Under the pieces are notes generated by a model. The model was given only the letters and a program-made list of their open reading frames with translations, was not told the DNA's origin and ran no database searches. Shown one piece after another: positions 1 through 12,065 of a stretch of DNA of 64,000 nucleotides. This stretch comes from Elysia chlorotica. Its lineage: Eukaryota; Mollusca; Gastropoda; Plakobranchidae. The translations under genes were made by a program, and so were the position numbers. How positions within the stretch are numbered: position 1 is the first letter of the stretch; the number at the start of each line of letters is the position of its first letter. The stretch lies in the NCBI GenBank assembly GCA_003991915.1, contig RQTK01001099.1, positions 1-64,000 of the forward strand. The letters run 5' to 3'.

Positions 1-1794
1 TGATTGTATTGTGATAGACTAGTTACAATGACAATCTCTTCCTGCTTAAACTAGCAAACATGCTGAACTGGTTAATGAGGTTTGGCAAGGGTTTCAAGTT
101 AGTCTAGAGCCTATACATATTTGTATACGCATTTGTTGTTTACAAGTAATAGTATCACTGTATCTCAGCCATACATTCTTCTCTGCTAAGAGAAGGTAGA
201 TACAAATTATATATGTAAGGTACCCACCTTTCAGAAGTTAATTCTGCGTTACTTAAGTGGTGGCTTCCACTCTTTATCATGGACTATCTGAAAACAAAAT
301 TGTTTTTTTATTTGGGCTGTTTTATAGAAAGTCACTGCTGTCGTTTTTTTTGCAAGAGAGCTTGTTCCCTTTTCATCCAGACATAATCGTAAGGTTAGCT
401 GTACTGTTCAGTGCTTTCTGTCACTTGAGTATACAAGTCTATATAGCACTTGCATTTTTATGCATTCTAATATAGATTCTTTGACTACAGTTATTTGTTT
501 AAAATAAACGGTTCAGATGCGGCACTTATTCAATAATCTAGTGCTCTGTTATTCATTTTGTTACACCCTCTAACAACACAAGATTCATTTTGCCATGGTA
601 CCAAAGACTTAATGTGTACAAATCTTACGTGGGCGTGATTCATCACGGCTGTGTCTTAATTTGGTGTGTGTGTGTGTGTGTGTGATGCATCATGATCAAT
701 GGAAGGAATTAGGCCATCGTGCAACATGTGTCTGTGAAATAGAGGGGGGAAATGTCATTTTGTTTTTTGTTGTAGACCCTTAGAGCACAACCATAGCTAA
801 ATAGTTTTTGTCTTGAATCTGTGCTCTGGTTGAGATGTAGTTTTATAACATGCTTATTTGTCTAATGCCTCATTGTTGGTAAAGGACAATGCTTTCTCCT
901 CCACCTTCTCTTACACTTAAACTTAAAGCGTTGGTCTTCATGCATTACAACCAGCATCTCTCAGGGCCTCAAGTGTTCGGAGCTGTGGTTGTGCTCTGAC
1001 AGATGATACACTAGGATCCCCTTTGCTCATCTTTACAATAGTGGGGCAGAGTTGTACATTTTCAATTTCATATGTCTTGTATGTTTAATGGCAAAATGTT
1101 TTCAATATGTTCATGGGAATGCAATATTATTGAATATTATATGATTATTATTATAAATATTATAATTATTATGATTTCATTAAAATGTACTTTCATTAAT
1201 GTATAAACACGGCAAAAATAAAACCAATATTACATTTTGTTTTTGTTTTGTTTTTTGGTTGTTGTTTTTTATTGATTCTGTTTTCATGTTAATGTTTTGG
1301 CAATGAAGACATTAGACAACTTACAAAATATTTATACTACGATCCAACAGAATATTGCATCACCACTCCACAATATTGCATGCCTTTTTTTATTTAAATT
1401 ATTTTTAAAGGGCTAGCGCCGCTGCACCAACTGACTTAGAAAGTGCCCAAGGTATTTCAAAAATGTAACCTTATACATGTGTTTGAAGAGGTCTGACACC
1501 TCAGAATAGTGCCGAACAAGGGATTACATAAAAGTTTTAGCGAGTGGAAACGTTTACCAGAAAGTTGGTGTGTCGAGGTAAATGTATGTACTTTAGACGT
1601 TTAGAAAGAGTTTTAAAAAATAGCGATTTTCAGCTGGATGGTTTATTTCTTTGTGGGAACTGGTTTTGTTTGATTGTTTCCCAATCATTCTGAAGTCAAA
1701 TAATTATAATTCTGGGTTTGAAAACTGAAATATTTTATACAGTGAAATAACTGGAAAAGGACAGGGTGGAACTGAATGAAGAGGATCACGTTAT
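1..1794. other. Intergenic, no gene recognised
   Basis: No supported exon on either strand. The short open frame at 257-475 has no recognisable family and no splice context. AATAAA-type hexamers near 500 and 1218 could belong to the 3' UTR of a gene left of the window, but nothing confirms it. A (GT)n run lies at 664-684. Confidence 0.4.
664..684. repeat. (GT)n microsatellite
   Basis: About ten uninterrupted GT dinucleotides in intergenic sequence. Confidence 0.9.
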
Positions 1795-2620
1795 CAGTTA
1801 ATATTATAGGATGGTGAGAGGGGTATACTTAAAGTACTGGATGGGGAGATGAATATACTCTATGGGGAGAGGGGTATACTTAAAGTGCTGGATGGTGAGA
1901 TGAGTATACTGTAATTACTAAATGGGGAGAGGGGTATATTTTTAGTACTGGATGTTGCGAGCGGTAAAGTTTAATCATTGGATTGGGTGAGTGCTGAGAG
2001 GGCATATGGACCCAGTTATGTACGCTTAGGGTGAGTGGCATACTTCATTTGCTGGATGGTACTTAAAAGGGGTATACTTTAATTACTGGGTGGTAACTAA
2101 AAGGGGTATTCTTAAGCCCGTGTTTCCACTGAAACAGAAACGAACCGATCCAAACCTACAAAAAACGGCAATGAAAATAGCACAGCCACAAATAACTAAG
2201 AAATCATAGAGAAGTCCGCCAAGGTGTTTCCACCAAAACGACCCGCCTCCGGCCGACTTTTTTCGAGTCGGTTGGAATACGGTATGCACCATTTTTGACG
2301 GGTTTACTACCGGTCCCTTTTCACTTTTGCCACCACGTGGGAAAACCCAACGTGCCATTCCCCTTTGGTGTGCAGCCTGAGGGGTCGAGTCATTGAAGAT
2401 TACATTACAGTAAGGTCGGGTCGTTTCTGGTTTAGAGTTTGGTAGGTGGAAACACAAAACAGAAACGAACCGACAAAAAACGGTCCGGATCGGTTTGGGT
2501 CGAGTCGTTTCTGTTTTGGTGGAAAAGCGCCCTTAATTACCGGATGGTAAATAAAAGGGATATACGTTAATTAATGGATGGTGAGAGTGGTACACTTTAA
2601 ATTGCTGGAAGCGTACGAGT
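1795..2620. repeat. Degenerate about 30-bp minisatellite, split by a MITE
   Basis: Units of roughly 30-33 bp with the pattern 'actggatggkgagagg' followed by 'ggtatactttaa' recur from about 1795 to 2111 and resume at 2533-2620. The unit contains TTAA, which is where the element at 2116-2532 is inserted. Units diverge and some drift to half-unit lengths, so this is an old array. Confidence 0.75.
2116..2532. mobile_element. TTAA-flanked MITE (piggyBac-like target site)
   Basis: A 417-bp element flanked on both sides by TTAA (2112-2115 and 2533-2536). The left end begins gcccgtgtttccactgaaac; the reverse complement of the right end begins gggcgcttttccaccaaaac. The inverted repeats continue imperfectly for about 45 bp through 'agaaacga..cga.ccaaacc'. 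The subterminal motif tttccaccaaaac also occurs internally near 2226 and, inverted, near 2445. It sits inside a minisatellite whose other units show the uninterrupted site. No coding capacity is visible; the 124-residue minus-strand frame across it is not gene-like. Known family property: piggyBac superfamily elements duplicate TTAA. Assignment to that superfamily is inference. Confidence 0.75.
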
Positions 2621-3073
2621 TATCTTGGATGTCAGTAATTCTGTTATTGGTTGGGCCATCTAACACGTCATGATGAGGCATTGATAATGGCGTTGGGACC
2701 ACATTTTACTAACACTGTACAGCTTTATTTTTGGTTTGGTGGGAAAGTTGATGTCTACAGAACATGGCTGCGAGATATCTTTGTGCACATTTAAGGTTGA
2801 TAAGAAAACAGTATGCTATATGGCATATATTAACAAAATGAATCCAAAAATAATGAATGTAAAAAAAAAAGAACATAAAAAGTTACGTGTAATCACAACT
2901 CGCTCTAACGTCGCAACCACAATGCATTTCCTTTAAGTTGAAAAAAAAGACGAATGGCGTACTTGACAAAAAGAAACTACCGGTATACCTAAAGAAGCAA
3001 GTGACTGTAAAACAAAACAAAAAGGCTACTGCGAGAGTGAGTATTAGTGCGAAGACACAGCTCACTTCAGAAC
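2577..3073. repeat. 0.5-kb dispersed duplication, copy 1
   Basis: Matches 4201-4737 along its whole length with scattered substitutions and small indels. It starts with the last minisatellite unit (atggtgagagtggtacactt) and ends at 'cacttcagaac'. No terminal inverted repeat or coding sequence is recognised. Confidence 0.8.
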
Positions 3074-3529
3074 ATCGAGGACAAGGTACAAAAATTATAC
3101 GTATGCATACTTTAATTTCACGTGTTAATGTAATCGATCGAAGTGTGATGTCTAAATGACCCTTAGCGTTTCTATATTAATTGTAGGCCGCGTTCTTGAT
3201 ATTTAATTACATGTATAACGATTGTTAGCAGCTCCACTGGATAGTGTACACTCTGGGTCCTTGTTGAGTGAGTTTGTAATAGGAGAGGAGAAAAAAACAC
3301 CACCAGTTCAGGGTCTAAGTTTATAGCATCGTTGTCCTTGCTAACCCTAGAGGCAAAACTCAGAATGACTAAAAAATAAGCACATGCTATAGACACTGTT
3401 TCTTGTGTAAGTTCTTTTGCTAAAACAGGGACTGGTTATTTTTTATTGCCATCTTTTAAAGTGTTAAGTATACGTCCAAATTATGCGCCAACCAAGTACA
3501 AGTGAGTTGACACAGAGAACATAGGCCGG

Positions 3530-3690
3530 GTCACATCATGCTGAAAGTGGTAGAGCGTTTGACTTCTATTCTTTCACTGGTTGGATCGGCAGTGTGTTAT
3601 GAGTGATTGGGACGGACATTCTGGGTATCCTGTCTCTGTCTCTGCGTGACATCGCTCCAAATTGGCTTTAAAACCTCCACGACATAGTCC
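3530..3690 (+). repeat. Degenerate SINE fragment
   Basis: Contains weak counterparts of the SINE body seen elsewhere here: 'actggttggatcggcagtgt', a 'tgagtgattgggacgg' block and 'gtatcctgtctctgtctct'. Divergent, so tentative. Confidence 0.35.
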
Positions 3691-4169
3691 AGGGCTTAGT
3701 GAGAATTCCTTGGTGAGTCTCTACATCCCATGACGAGATCAGTAGATTCAAAATAATAGTTCCCGTTCGTGAGCGAATCTAAAAATATTTCCAGGGTTTC
3801 TATGTTAAGGGAATAGTGTAATAGGCATCATGAGGATGGACGAGTGTGGACAATAAACTCATTAAAGTGTTTTAGAATTTAGAATGGCTCTATATGAACC
3901 ATTTTGTTTTTGTCGCAAGAAATAATTATTAGAAATATATTGTCCAGTGGATTACTGTTGTTGAAGTCGGACGTTACTTCACTCAACGATTAAAATATCC
4001 CGTTAACGTTCATTGGCACATATAAAACAAATTTTGGTCAAAAAAGCAAAATTGGTATAAGGCCTACATACACTCATGCAGATGGAAAGATCAACATTAA
4101 GAGGTAAATCACAGGTCTAAATTAAGCACATAATAATTATAGAAGATTCTTATGTATGTCTAAGTTATA

Positions 4170-4194
4170 CAATCTCTCTCTCTCTCTCTCTCTC
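4170..4194. repeat. (TC)n microsatellite
   Basis: About eleven TC dinucleotides immediately left of duplication copy 2. Confidence 0.9.
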
Positions 4195-4200
4195 ACTTTA

Positions 4201-4737
4201 ATGGTGAGAGTGGTACACTTTAATTAATGGAAGCGTACGAGTAGGCCCTAATGTAGGACGTCAGTAGTCTGTTATTGGTTGCTCCATCTAACGCACCGTG
4301 ATGAAGCATTGATAATGGCGTTGGGACCACATTTTACTAACACTGTACAGTTTTATTTTTGGTTTGGTGGGAAAGCTGAGGTCCACAGAACATGGTTGCG
4401 AGATATCTTTGTGCACATTTAAAGTTGATGAGAAAACAGTATGCTATATGGCCTATATTAACAAAATGCTATATGGCCTATATTAACAAAATGAATCCCA
4501 AAATAATGAATGTAAAAAAAAAAGAACATAAGTTACGTATAATCACAACTCGCTCTAACATCGCAACCACAGTGCATTTCCTTTAAGTTGAAAAAAAAAG
4601 ACGAGTGGCGTACTTAACAAAAAGAAACTACCGGTATACCTAAAGAAGCAAGTGACTGTAGAACAAACAAAAGAAGAAGACAAAAAAGGCTACTGCGAGA
4701 GTGGGTATCAGTGCGAAGACACAGCTCAATTCAGAAC
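4201..4737. repeat. 0.5-kb dispersed duplication, copy 2
   Basis: Second copy of 2577-3073, about 1.6 kb away in the same orientation. It carries an extra internal duplication in which 'atgctatatggcctatatta' plus 'acaaa' is repeated in tandem (about 4440-4492), and a small insertion near 4670. Function unknown. Confidence 0.8.
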
Positions 4738-5467
4738 TTTTGGTTTCGGCAATTGAAAAGATTCAAGCTTCACTCAAGATGCTGTTCTTTTTTCCCTTCA
4801 CTGGTTGAGTCAGTGTCAGCATAAATATATTAATGTTCCGGATGGCCCCACAAGGTTCGGTGGCCGCATAGTAGTAGCCTCTATTTTCCTTGAGACATTG
4901 GAAGCAGCGTTCAACTAGGAGACAGCTTCGCCTTCGCCGACCAAAATTTATTTCCCTTCACTGAAAAAACATACTAGAAATAATAATCAGTATACAAGCA
5001 TGTACCTTCTTCTTCCTTGTTCGTCAAACGCTTCATGTAAGCCGAAGTGCGAATACAATGGATGCGGTTTAAGAGTTTGGTTAAAAATCCATTGCCACTA
5101 ATGTATCGATCTTTTAACATGCGCAGCACCACATATTACAGTGCTCGTGATTTTCACGAATCGCCGAAAGGCAGTGAATCTGCTTGTGGAAAAAAAATAA
5201 TAGTGAGGTAGACTTAAAACTTGCGCTTAAAAAGCTTTTTAAAATCTTTTCAATCGATTAGGACGTACAAAACGTGGGAGTTATCAAATTAGATTCATCA
5301 TCTACGTTGAAGAAAATTTTGCTAAGAGAAGAGTGCTCGCTATCTAAGGGGGAGGCGGATCTCCCCTGTGTCATTATAGCATGATCGATCAAGTCCCAAA
5401 TATGCCGCCATGTGGCCCCATCGCCGCTTGTCTGTATGACCTTACCGAGATATAGTCGACTTTAAAC

Positions 5468-5699
<232 letters not shown>

Positions 5700-5767
5700 C
5701 CGTCGCTTTCTCTATGAGAGCAATGTAGAAATATTGGTAACCAAATGTAGGCCTACTATAAGCATCG

Positions 5768-6012
5768 GGGGTTGGGTTGGGTTGGTTTAACGTCCAACAG
5801 CAGCACTATATAGACTATATTGTGGACGGACGTCTGACAATTTTATGTGCTGCCACACACGAGACAGGGCGGGGATACCATGACTCCTGTCTCAGCCGGT
5901 CACATTATACTGACACCGACCCAACCAGTAGGGAACGCAACAGCCAGGATTCGAACTCGGGACCTTTTGCGTCGGAAGCCGATGTTCTACCCCTGGACCA
6001 CCGCGCCCCCCT
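5768..6012 (-). mobile_element. tRNA-derived SINE, near full length
   Basis: Read on the minus strand it starts with a tRNA-like head: an A-box-like tggtccaggggtagaa, then 'cggcttccgacgc', then a B box gagttcgaatcc. A conserved body follows, running from 'ggttgggtcggtgtcagtat' through 'gagacaggagtcatggtatc' and 'tgtggcagcacataaaat' to 'tatatagtgctg'. The tail reads 'ttggacgttaaaccaaccca'. At least nine further partial copies in both orientations occur in this window, which supports a mobile family. It is not a functional tRNA gene, because no acceptor-stem pairing is evident. Confidence 0.8.
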
Positions 6013-6194
6013 CTATAAGCATCAGAACACGAAGAAACTGAGCAACCAGTAGCCCAATATCTGTTAGGGTGCTCGTCGTCTTCAAACTTGAGATAAAAGC
6101 GATGCAGGGATATTGGGTCCGGTTAAAAAACTATTTGTTTTACACCGATCCAAAAGCAAACTATCAGACACGGGGGGTGCTGCTGCTGCAGTCT

Positions 6195-6212
6195 TTTGTT
6201 GTTTGTTGTTGT

Positions 6213-6247
<35 letters not shown>

Positions 6248-6262
6248 GGTTGTGGTTGTGGT
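6195..6262. repeat. (TTG)n-rich low-complexity run
   Basis: Imperfect TTG/TTGT repeat. Open frames through it are low-complexity artefacts. Confidence 0.85.
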
Positions 6263-6847
6263 GTTGGTGGTTGTTATTGTCTTCTTAGCCTACTCCGTGT
6301 ATCGTCATTGCAGCTGCTGTCCATGGTGTGTATGATTTTTTGTTGTTGTTGACAATCGCTTGTACCATCCTCCTAAAAAATATTTGAGTATAAAATTAAT
6401 AGTAGGCATATCAAAGTGTGGACACGACAGGAAAAGGGTCGACTTTCAGTGTTTATACTCAGATATGTTTAAAAACGACGATTGTTTTACATGACATACC
6501 GTACTTGGAATCAGCGCATCTCATGCAGGATATAACATACGAAACAAGATAAAACTTACAACCAGAAGAGAAATGGGTAGGCCTCCTGGTACTCAATTCC
6601 TTATTAAACATCTTACAGATGCTTAGAAAAAGAGTAAGAATCAACACTCCTTCGCTGTTCCTCCAGCAAGTCTATGAATTAAATTTAGAAATACGCGTAT
6701 TTGACAAGAAATACAAACGCAACAAGTTATTATTAGGCTATCTTCATTGCACCTAACTGTGTCTTTACAGACGTGTTTGTATTTAACAACCTATGTAAAT
6801 ATGGTTTGTGTCTATACCTCTCTCTGGCTGTCCCTTTTAAAACAATT

Positions 6848-6848
<1 letters not shown>

Positions 6849-6891
<43 letters not shown>
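6849..6891. repeat. (CT)n microsatellite
   Basis: About twenty CT dinucleotides. Confidence 0.9.
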
Positions 6892-6895
<4 letters not shown>

Positions 6896-7235
6896 CTGTG
6901 TCTCCCCATTTCTACCCGCTCCCCCTTTCATTCAAACATAATTATGCCATAACCATTAGGCATATTTAAGAATTCTACCCATTTTTCTGTATGCTCATCA
7001 CGGAAATGTAAAATGGTTGACTAACATAACGCAAATGGTAATAATTCAAAAGGAAAAATGCCACAAGGTACAACAAAATGCCATGTAACAGCATTCTGTT
7101 TAACTGCGCGGTGTAATTAAAAATACATTAATATCAGAGAGAGCGAACACGTAATGGAACGTTGCACTACGTGTACCAAAAAGTGTTCCAGTGCTTAGAG
7201 ATCGATAAGGGATGGGCAAGTTATCTCCCCTACAG

Positions 7236-7290
7236 AAATACGCATGCGCAATGCAACGTTGATCAGAAAAGTCTGGAACTGGAAGTAAAC
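7236..7290 (+). promoter_or_regulatory. Possible TATA-less promoter elements of RNF185
   Basis: About 350-400 bp upstream of the RNF185 start codon lies acgcatgcgcaa (7240-7251), one base from the palindromic NRF1 consensus GCGCATGCGC. An ETS-like ctggaagta follows near 7278. No TATA box is evident. This is motif reading only; the transcription start was not determined. Confidence 0.3.
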
Positions 7291-7394
7291 ATCATCGGAA
7301 AAATAGACTCCGACTTTGACGAGACTACTGTCATAAGATTCACTTAAGTTTTCCTGTCGACCATTTTTAAAAATATAAAACATTACTTTTGTGA

Positions 7395-7600
7395 TATAGA
7401 TCTATGTATATGATATAGATCTAGATCTAGAGCTTCATAACTTTATATCAGTTTCATGTACCAACTTTGCTCGAAATGTCGAAATAATTATACGCAAAAG
7501 CAGGACTAGAAATCTATGAAATAGGTTATAGACCTAGGCCTAGATTTCAGATCATAGGTCGAGAACTAGATTCTATATCTAGATATCTACATCATTTAGA
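7395..7600. repeat. Cluster of AGATCTAG-type palindromes
   Basis: Repeated 'tagatctagatctagagc'-like and 'agatatctacatcatttaga'-like words immediately upstream of the RNF185 coding start. Similar clusters occur near 20711-20765, 27420-27645, 47996-48512 and 49020-49335. Confidence 0.6.
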
Positions 7601-7641
7601 TCAAAGAAATTCAAATATTGTAATAGCTTAATACTTTAATT

Positions 7642-10600
7642 ATGAACACAGCCACTGGTGCATCTTCGACGTCAAACGACGATCGACAATCTCCAAATGA
7701 AGATGATCAAAATGGAACATACGAGTGCAACATTTGTCTTGAAACAGCTAACGACCCAGTTGTTAGCATGTGTGGCCATTTGTTTTGGTAAGTTTTAAGG
7801 CAGAACATTTTCGCTTAGATCTATACCCTGAGCTGATTTCACTTGTCTGCCATCTTGTTTGCTCAGTTTCGTTATTTATTGACTAAATAGGCTAGTGGAT
7901 ACTAGCAATGGCAGTTTTAAAAGAGAAACAACAAACCCGGACTCAGAAAAATGTGTTTATCTTGACAATGTACAGTAAAAAAGAAATTGGAAAAGGACGG
8001 AAACGAGAAGTGACATTGTAACAAACTGGCCAGAGTGTATTATTACATAAGATTCAAAGCTCCAGACAAATTATAAACTTAGAGTGTTATTAGATAGATC
8101 ATAGATTGTAAATGGTTTCTTTGTAAAAGATGTAACTAGCTCTACATCTCAAAGTGTGTTTAAATGTACTGCTACTACTACTACTATTACAGCTGTTGCT
8201 CTTCCTTTTCCTTCTCCTACAACTCGTCGGACCAAAAACATATTTCTCCGATTTCGTCACCTACTTGTTGGGTTGGTGTCAGTATAATGTGACTTATGAC
8301 TGACGGTGTGAGGAGTCCAGGTGTCCCTGAATGGTCTTGTGTGTGGCAGCCTATAAACTCTTCTCAAGCATTTGTCCTGGGTCCCATTCACAATAATAGT
8401 TTTTGAAGTGCTGGCATTGCACATGGAACAACAAACTATAAATCAACATCCTTCAACTCCTCCTCCTCACTCCAATCCTCATCTCCTCCTCCTTATCCTC
8501 CTTCCCTTACTCCTCCCCCATCCCCCGTATCTCGCTTCCACAATTGGCCTTATTAAAGCTCAGGAGCTGACCATCAATTACTATCACTGGATGGAAATAA
8601 AGATGCCAAAGTAGGTGTACAGTTTACAGGTACTATAACTTTAATACATGTATTTCTAAAAAAAAAATACAAAGATGTGGGCCAGGCAGGCTGACATCAA
8701 AGGTGATGAATTCTGAAAAAAAATAATCTGTTTCAAAGAAAGTTACACATTATAAACATTAAAATGGCCATGCATTATAGTTGATATTATTGCCGGCCTG
8801 TCTGTTTCTTCTTTGTAACATTTCATATTCTCGTCCACGCGAAAAATTGTGATTGAAAATGGCAAAAGCTGCGAAGGAGCAAATAGTTGTAGCTTCCAAA
8901 ATCGCATATATGCAGTCGAGGCAAAGACTCGTTTGTACTATCCTCCATCTGATTGCTACAAAATTGTCCTACTTAGTGTTTGTAGATCTATGCGTATCAA
9001 ACTATTTTTTTTTTGTTCACAATAAAAAATATGTATGTCTGTCACTGTCATTCTATAATTGCAACTGTGTTACACATGCATGTGCAATTTTTTTAATTTT
9101 TTTTTTTATCTCAAGAAAAAGAAAAATGAAATAAAAAAGAAATAAAAACTGAAAAAAAAATGTATGTCCGACCAAGTCAAATTTCCTTCTGAGATCATTT
9201 ATTTATCATAGCTTATGTTCTCTAAGACTGCGGTTTTCATATAAATTTGGTAACTAACTCATTTATGTCAGAGAGAGAGAGAGAGAAAGAAGATTGAGAC
9301 CGATGGTCCATACATCAAATGAGTAAACATACAATATGATAACATACATTTCCATTTTTCTTAAAAAGACAAAGGTCCATGCCTTCTTTACATATGTGGT
9401 CTAAATAACATACAATAGCACTAATACAGGTCTGCCAACATTACGGTATGGGTGTAATTTAAAACGGCCAAAGTTTGACAAATGATGCGTTACAGGCAAT
9501 CCTTTCCTCATTATGGTGAGTTGAAAAAAAAAGTATGTTTCAAGTCACTGGTTCAGAAGTGGTCCAACAAAATAATACTTCATACAAACAATATAAGACT
9601 ATTGATAGTACCTACCATCGGCAGTTGATATTACTCTGAGACAAAATTTAGGTTGGCAGGTCTGATAACAACCTTAACAATTTCTAATAGAAAAAAAATT
9701 GTATGCATGTGGTTCATGACAGAAACATTTCCTCCTAATCATGTAATCCATAAAACTGAATTAATATATTTCTTTTTTAATACATTAAAAATAAAACAGA
9801 ACTTTAGATTTATAATTTGGAAGCTTTAAAATTATTCTCCAAGGAATATCTAGAACTTAAAGCATTATATGGCATGATACTGTTGACCTGTAATTAATTA
9901 TTTTGGTTTTGTTTTGCAGCTGGTCTTGTTTGCATCAATGGCTTGAGACAAGGCCAAACAGACAAACATGTCCAGTTTGTAAAGCTGGAATCAGTAAAGA
10001 CAAAGTGATACCCATATATGGACGTGGCAATCCAAATCCACAGGATCCGAGGTAAGAACATGCATTTTTATTGCTTAATTCATTGATTTTGAGACAGAGA
10101 TAGAAGGTAGCTTTAATATGAATTTATGATATATAATTATTTGCTAGATCAACATGCAGTTTGTATATTCCTTCTTTTTCGTTTTGGGACATAATGAAAA
10201 AAAATTGATGTTGATATTAAATTGTTTACATTAAAAAAAAATGTCTTGGTCAAAATGCTGTGCCTTCAAAACTGAATTGTCTGTCGTCAATTTTAAATTT
10301 ATATGTTACTATGTAAACTAGTGTCCTTGCATCTTAAAACTATCATTTGAACATTTTTTTTTTTTTCAGAGAGAAATTGCCACCTCGACCTGCAGGCCAA
10401 CGATCTGAACCAGAAACTTCAAATGTGAGTTTTGAAGTTTGTCTCTCTTCCACACCAAATTATGTGAATGTTACAGTCACACTCAGAAACTACTCATTCT
10501 CAGGAAATGCTTATAAATTTTGTCATTCCCAAGTAATTTCTATGCGTACTGAGAGCAGAAATTACCTTTCAATGTATTTTGTTGGTCTTTCCTAAGAATG

Positions 10601-12017
10601 ACTAGTCACTGGGTTTGTGAGGTTCATTGAACTTTGTTAGAATACTTAAATTAACATGTACTTAAGATTGGGCAATTTTTGGTCAAGATCATCAGCTGAA
10701 ACATCAGACAGCTATCACGGTTACAGCAAGTTAGGCGTTAGTTGAGATTGACAAAATACATGCCTGTCACTTTGAGAGATATGAGAATGTAAATTTGATT
10801 AATACTTTTAAACAAACAACTACATGACATGTGTTGAACTAAAAGAGTTTGGATGAAAAGCAGTTGCAAATTGTTTTCCTTTTAGTTTTTATCAATTTTT
10901 CAACACAAATATAAAACTGTTTTTTATTCTTTTTTTCTTCAGCCTTTCCAGAACTTTGGATTTGGGGGTGATGGAAATTTTCAGTTTTCCTTCGGAATTG
11001 GGGCTTTTCCCTTTGGAATGTTTGCATCCACGTTCAATTTAAATGACGGACGCCCTGGTCCTCGTAAGTTTTTTTGTTGTAATTACATGTATTTATTTAA
11101 AAATCTTTCCCAGTTTAATGTCTCCTAGGTCTTCAGAAAAGTCATATATGCAAAATACAGAATCCATATCAGGGTTTTCAGACTTTGTTGGTCAATATGT
11201 AGTGACAACGACCCAACCGGTGGGGAAGAAAACCTGGCAGTTAGAGATGGGCTAAAACCAGCTCCTCCTGCGTAGGTCGGAAGCCGATGATCTACTCAGA
11301 GCCCCCCATTTAAAAATTTTATTTGTTGGTCTTGTTTCAATTTCTAAAAATCTGTATGTTCAGAATTGATTTTCCGAAAAAAAGAAAAAAAACCTTGAGA
11401 TTTTTTTTTTTGTGTGTGTGTCTGATTTCTGACTTAAATTGCCTTAACTTGTTTTTATTACTTTTCCTTTATTAAGCNNTTNNNCNNNNCNNNCNNTTNC
11501 NTNCNTTTTNTTTTNCNNNNNNNNNNNNNNNNNNNNNNNNNNNNNNNNNNNNNNNNNNNNNNNNNNNNNNNNNNNNNNNNNNNNNNNNNNNNNNNNNNNN
11601 NNNNNNNNNNNNNNNNNNNNNNNNNNNNNNNNNNNNNNNNNNNNNNNNNNNNNNNNNNNNNNNNNNNNNNNNNNNNNNNNNNNNNNNNNNNNNNNNNNNN
11701 NNNNNNNNNNNNNNNNNNNNNNNNNNNNNNNNNNNNNNNNNNNNNNNNNNNNNNNNNNNNNNNNNNNNNNNNNNNNNNNNNNNNNNNNNNNNNNNNNNNN
11801 NNNNNNNNNNNNNNNNNNNNNNNNNNNNNNNNNNNNNNNNNNNNNNNNNNNNNNNNNNNNNNNNNNNNNNNNNNNNNNNNNNNNNNNNNNNNNNNNNNNT
11901 CNTNTTTTCTTTCTTTCAGCTTCGCCAAACTCACCACAACAAGCAGAGGAACAGTTTCTCAGCAAAGTATTTCTTTGGGTGGCAATAATTTTTATTTTTT
12001 GGCTTCTCATCGCATGA
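7642..12017 (+). CDS. RNF185: RNF185-like RING E3 ubiquitin ligase (ER-associated degradation)
   Basis: Exons: 7642-7787, 9920-10051, 10370-10424, 10943-11063, 11920-12017. They join in phase with GT/AG borders to give 183 aa (human about 192). Residues 1-26 are a Ser/Asn/Asp-rich tail. A C3HC4 RING spans 29-69 with C29, C32, C44, H46, C49, C52, C66 and C69. The segment after the RING ([16 protein letters not shown], then [14 protein letters not shown]) is the RNF5/RNF185 signature. A hydrophobic stretch ([13 protein letters not shown]) and the C-terminal [15 protein letters not shown] fit membrane anchoring. In the known family these proteins sit in ER and mitochondrial membranes and ubiquitinate misfolded membrane proteins with E2 partners. 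The start is the first ATG of exon 1 and gives the expected N-terminal length. Intron 4 contains an assembly gap and a SINE fragment, but all exons are complete. RNF185 is preferred over RNF5 by the PREKxPPRPxGQR and NDGRP segments. Confidence 0.95.
8262..8356 (+). mobile_element. SINE fragment in RNF185 intron 1
   Basis: Plus-oriented body fragment: 'gttgggttggtgtcagtata' followed by 'gtgtgtggcagcctataaac'. The tRNA head and 3' tail are missing. The rest of intron 1 (7788-9919) shows only AT-rich sequence and a pyrimidine-rich stretch near 8450-8530. Confidence 0.6.
11200..11308 (-). mobile_element. SINE fragment (tRNA-like head side) in RNF185 intron 4
   Basis: Minus-oriented: 'agtgacaacgacccaaccgg' and 'gtcggaagccgatgatctac' match the head and early body of the 5768-6012 copy. 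Confidence 0.6.
11478..11904. other. Assembly gap with partly called pyrimidine-rich edges
   Basis: Mostly N. At both edges single T and C calls are interspersed with N, suggesting low-quality or collapsed CT-rich repeat. It lies wholly in RNF185 intron 4, just before the exon 5 polypyrimidine tract. Confidence 0.9.
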
Positions 12018-12059
12018 TTGACAAGTGAACTGTTCGTCTGAGCTTATGTCTGTTCTGGG

Positions 12060-12065
12060 AATAAA
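12060..12065 (+). terminator. Candidate poly(A) signal of RNF185
   Basis: AATAAA 43 nt after the stop codon. Further AATAAA-type hexamers near 13268-13290 could serve longer 3' UTRs. Confidence 0.5.

Noticed and set aside
2083-2457. 124-codon minus-strand open frame
   Set aside because: It lies almost entirely inside the TTAA MITE, crosses its left end and shows no protein family signature.
5940-6012. Possible tRNA gene on the minus strand
   Set aside because: It has A- and B-box-like words, but it is the head of a repeated SINE and does not show convincing acceptor-stem pairing.
11444-12010. Minus-strand frame made mostly of X residues
   Set aside because: Runs through the assembly gap and is antisense to RNF185 exon 5.
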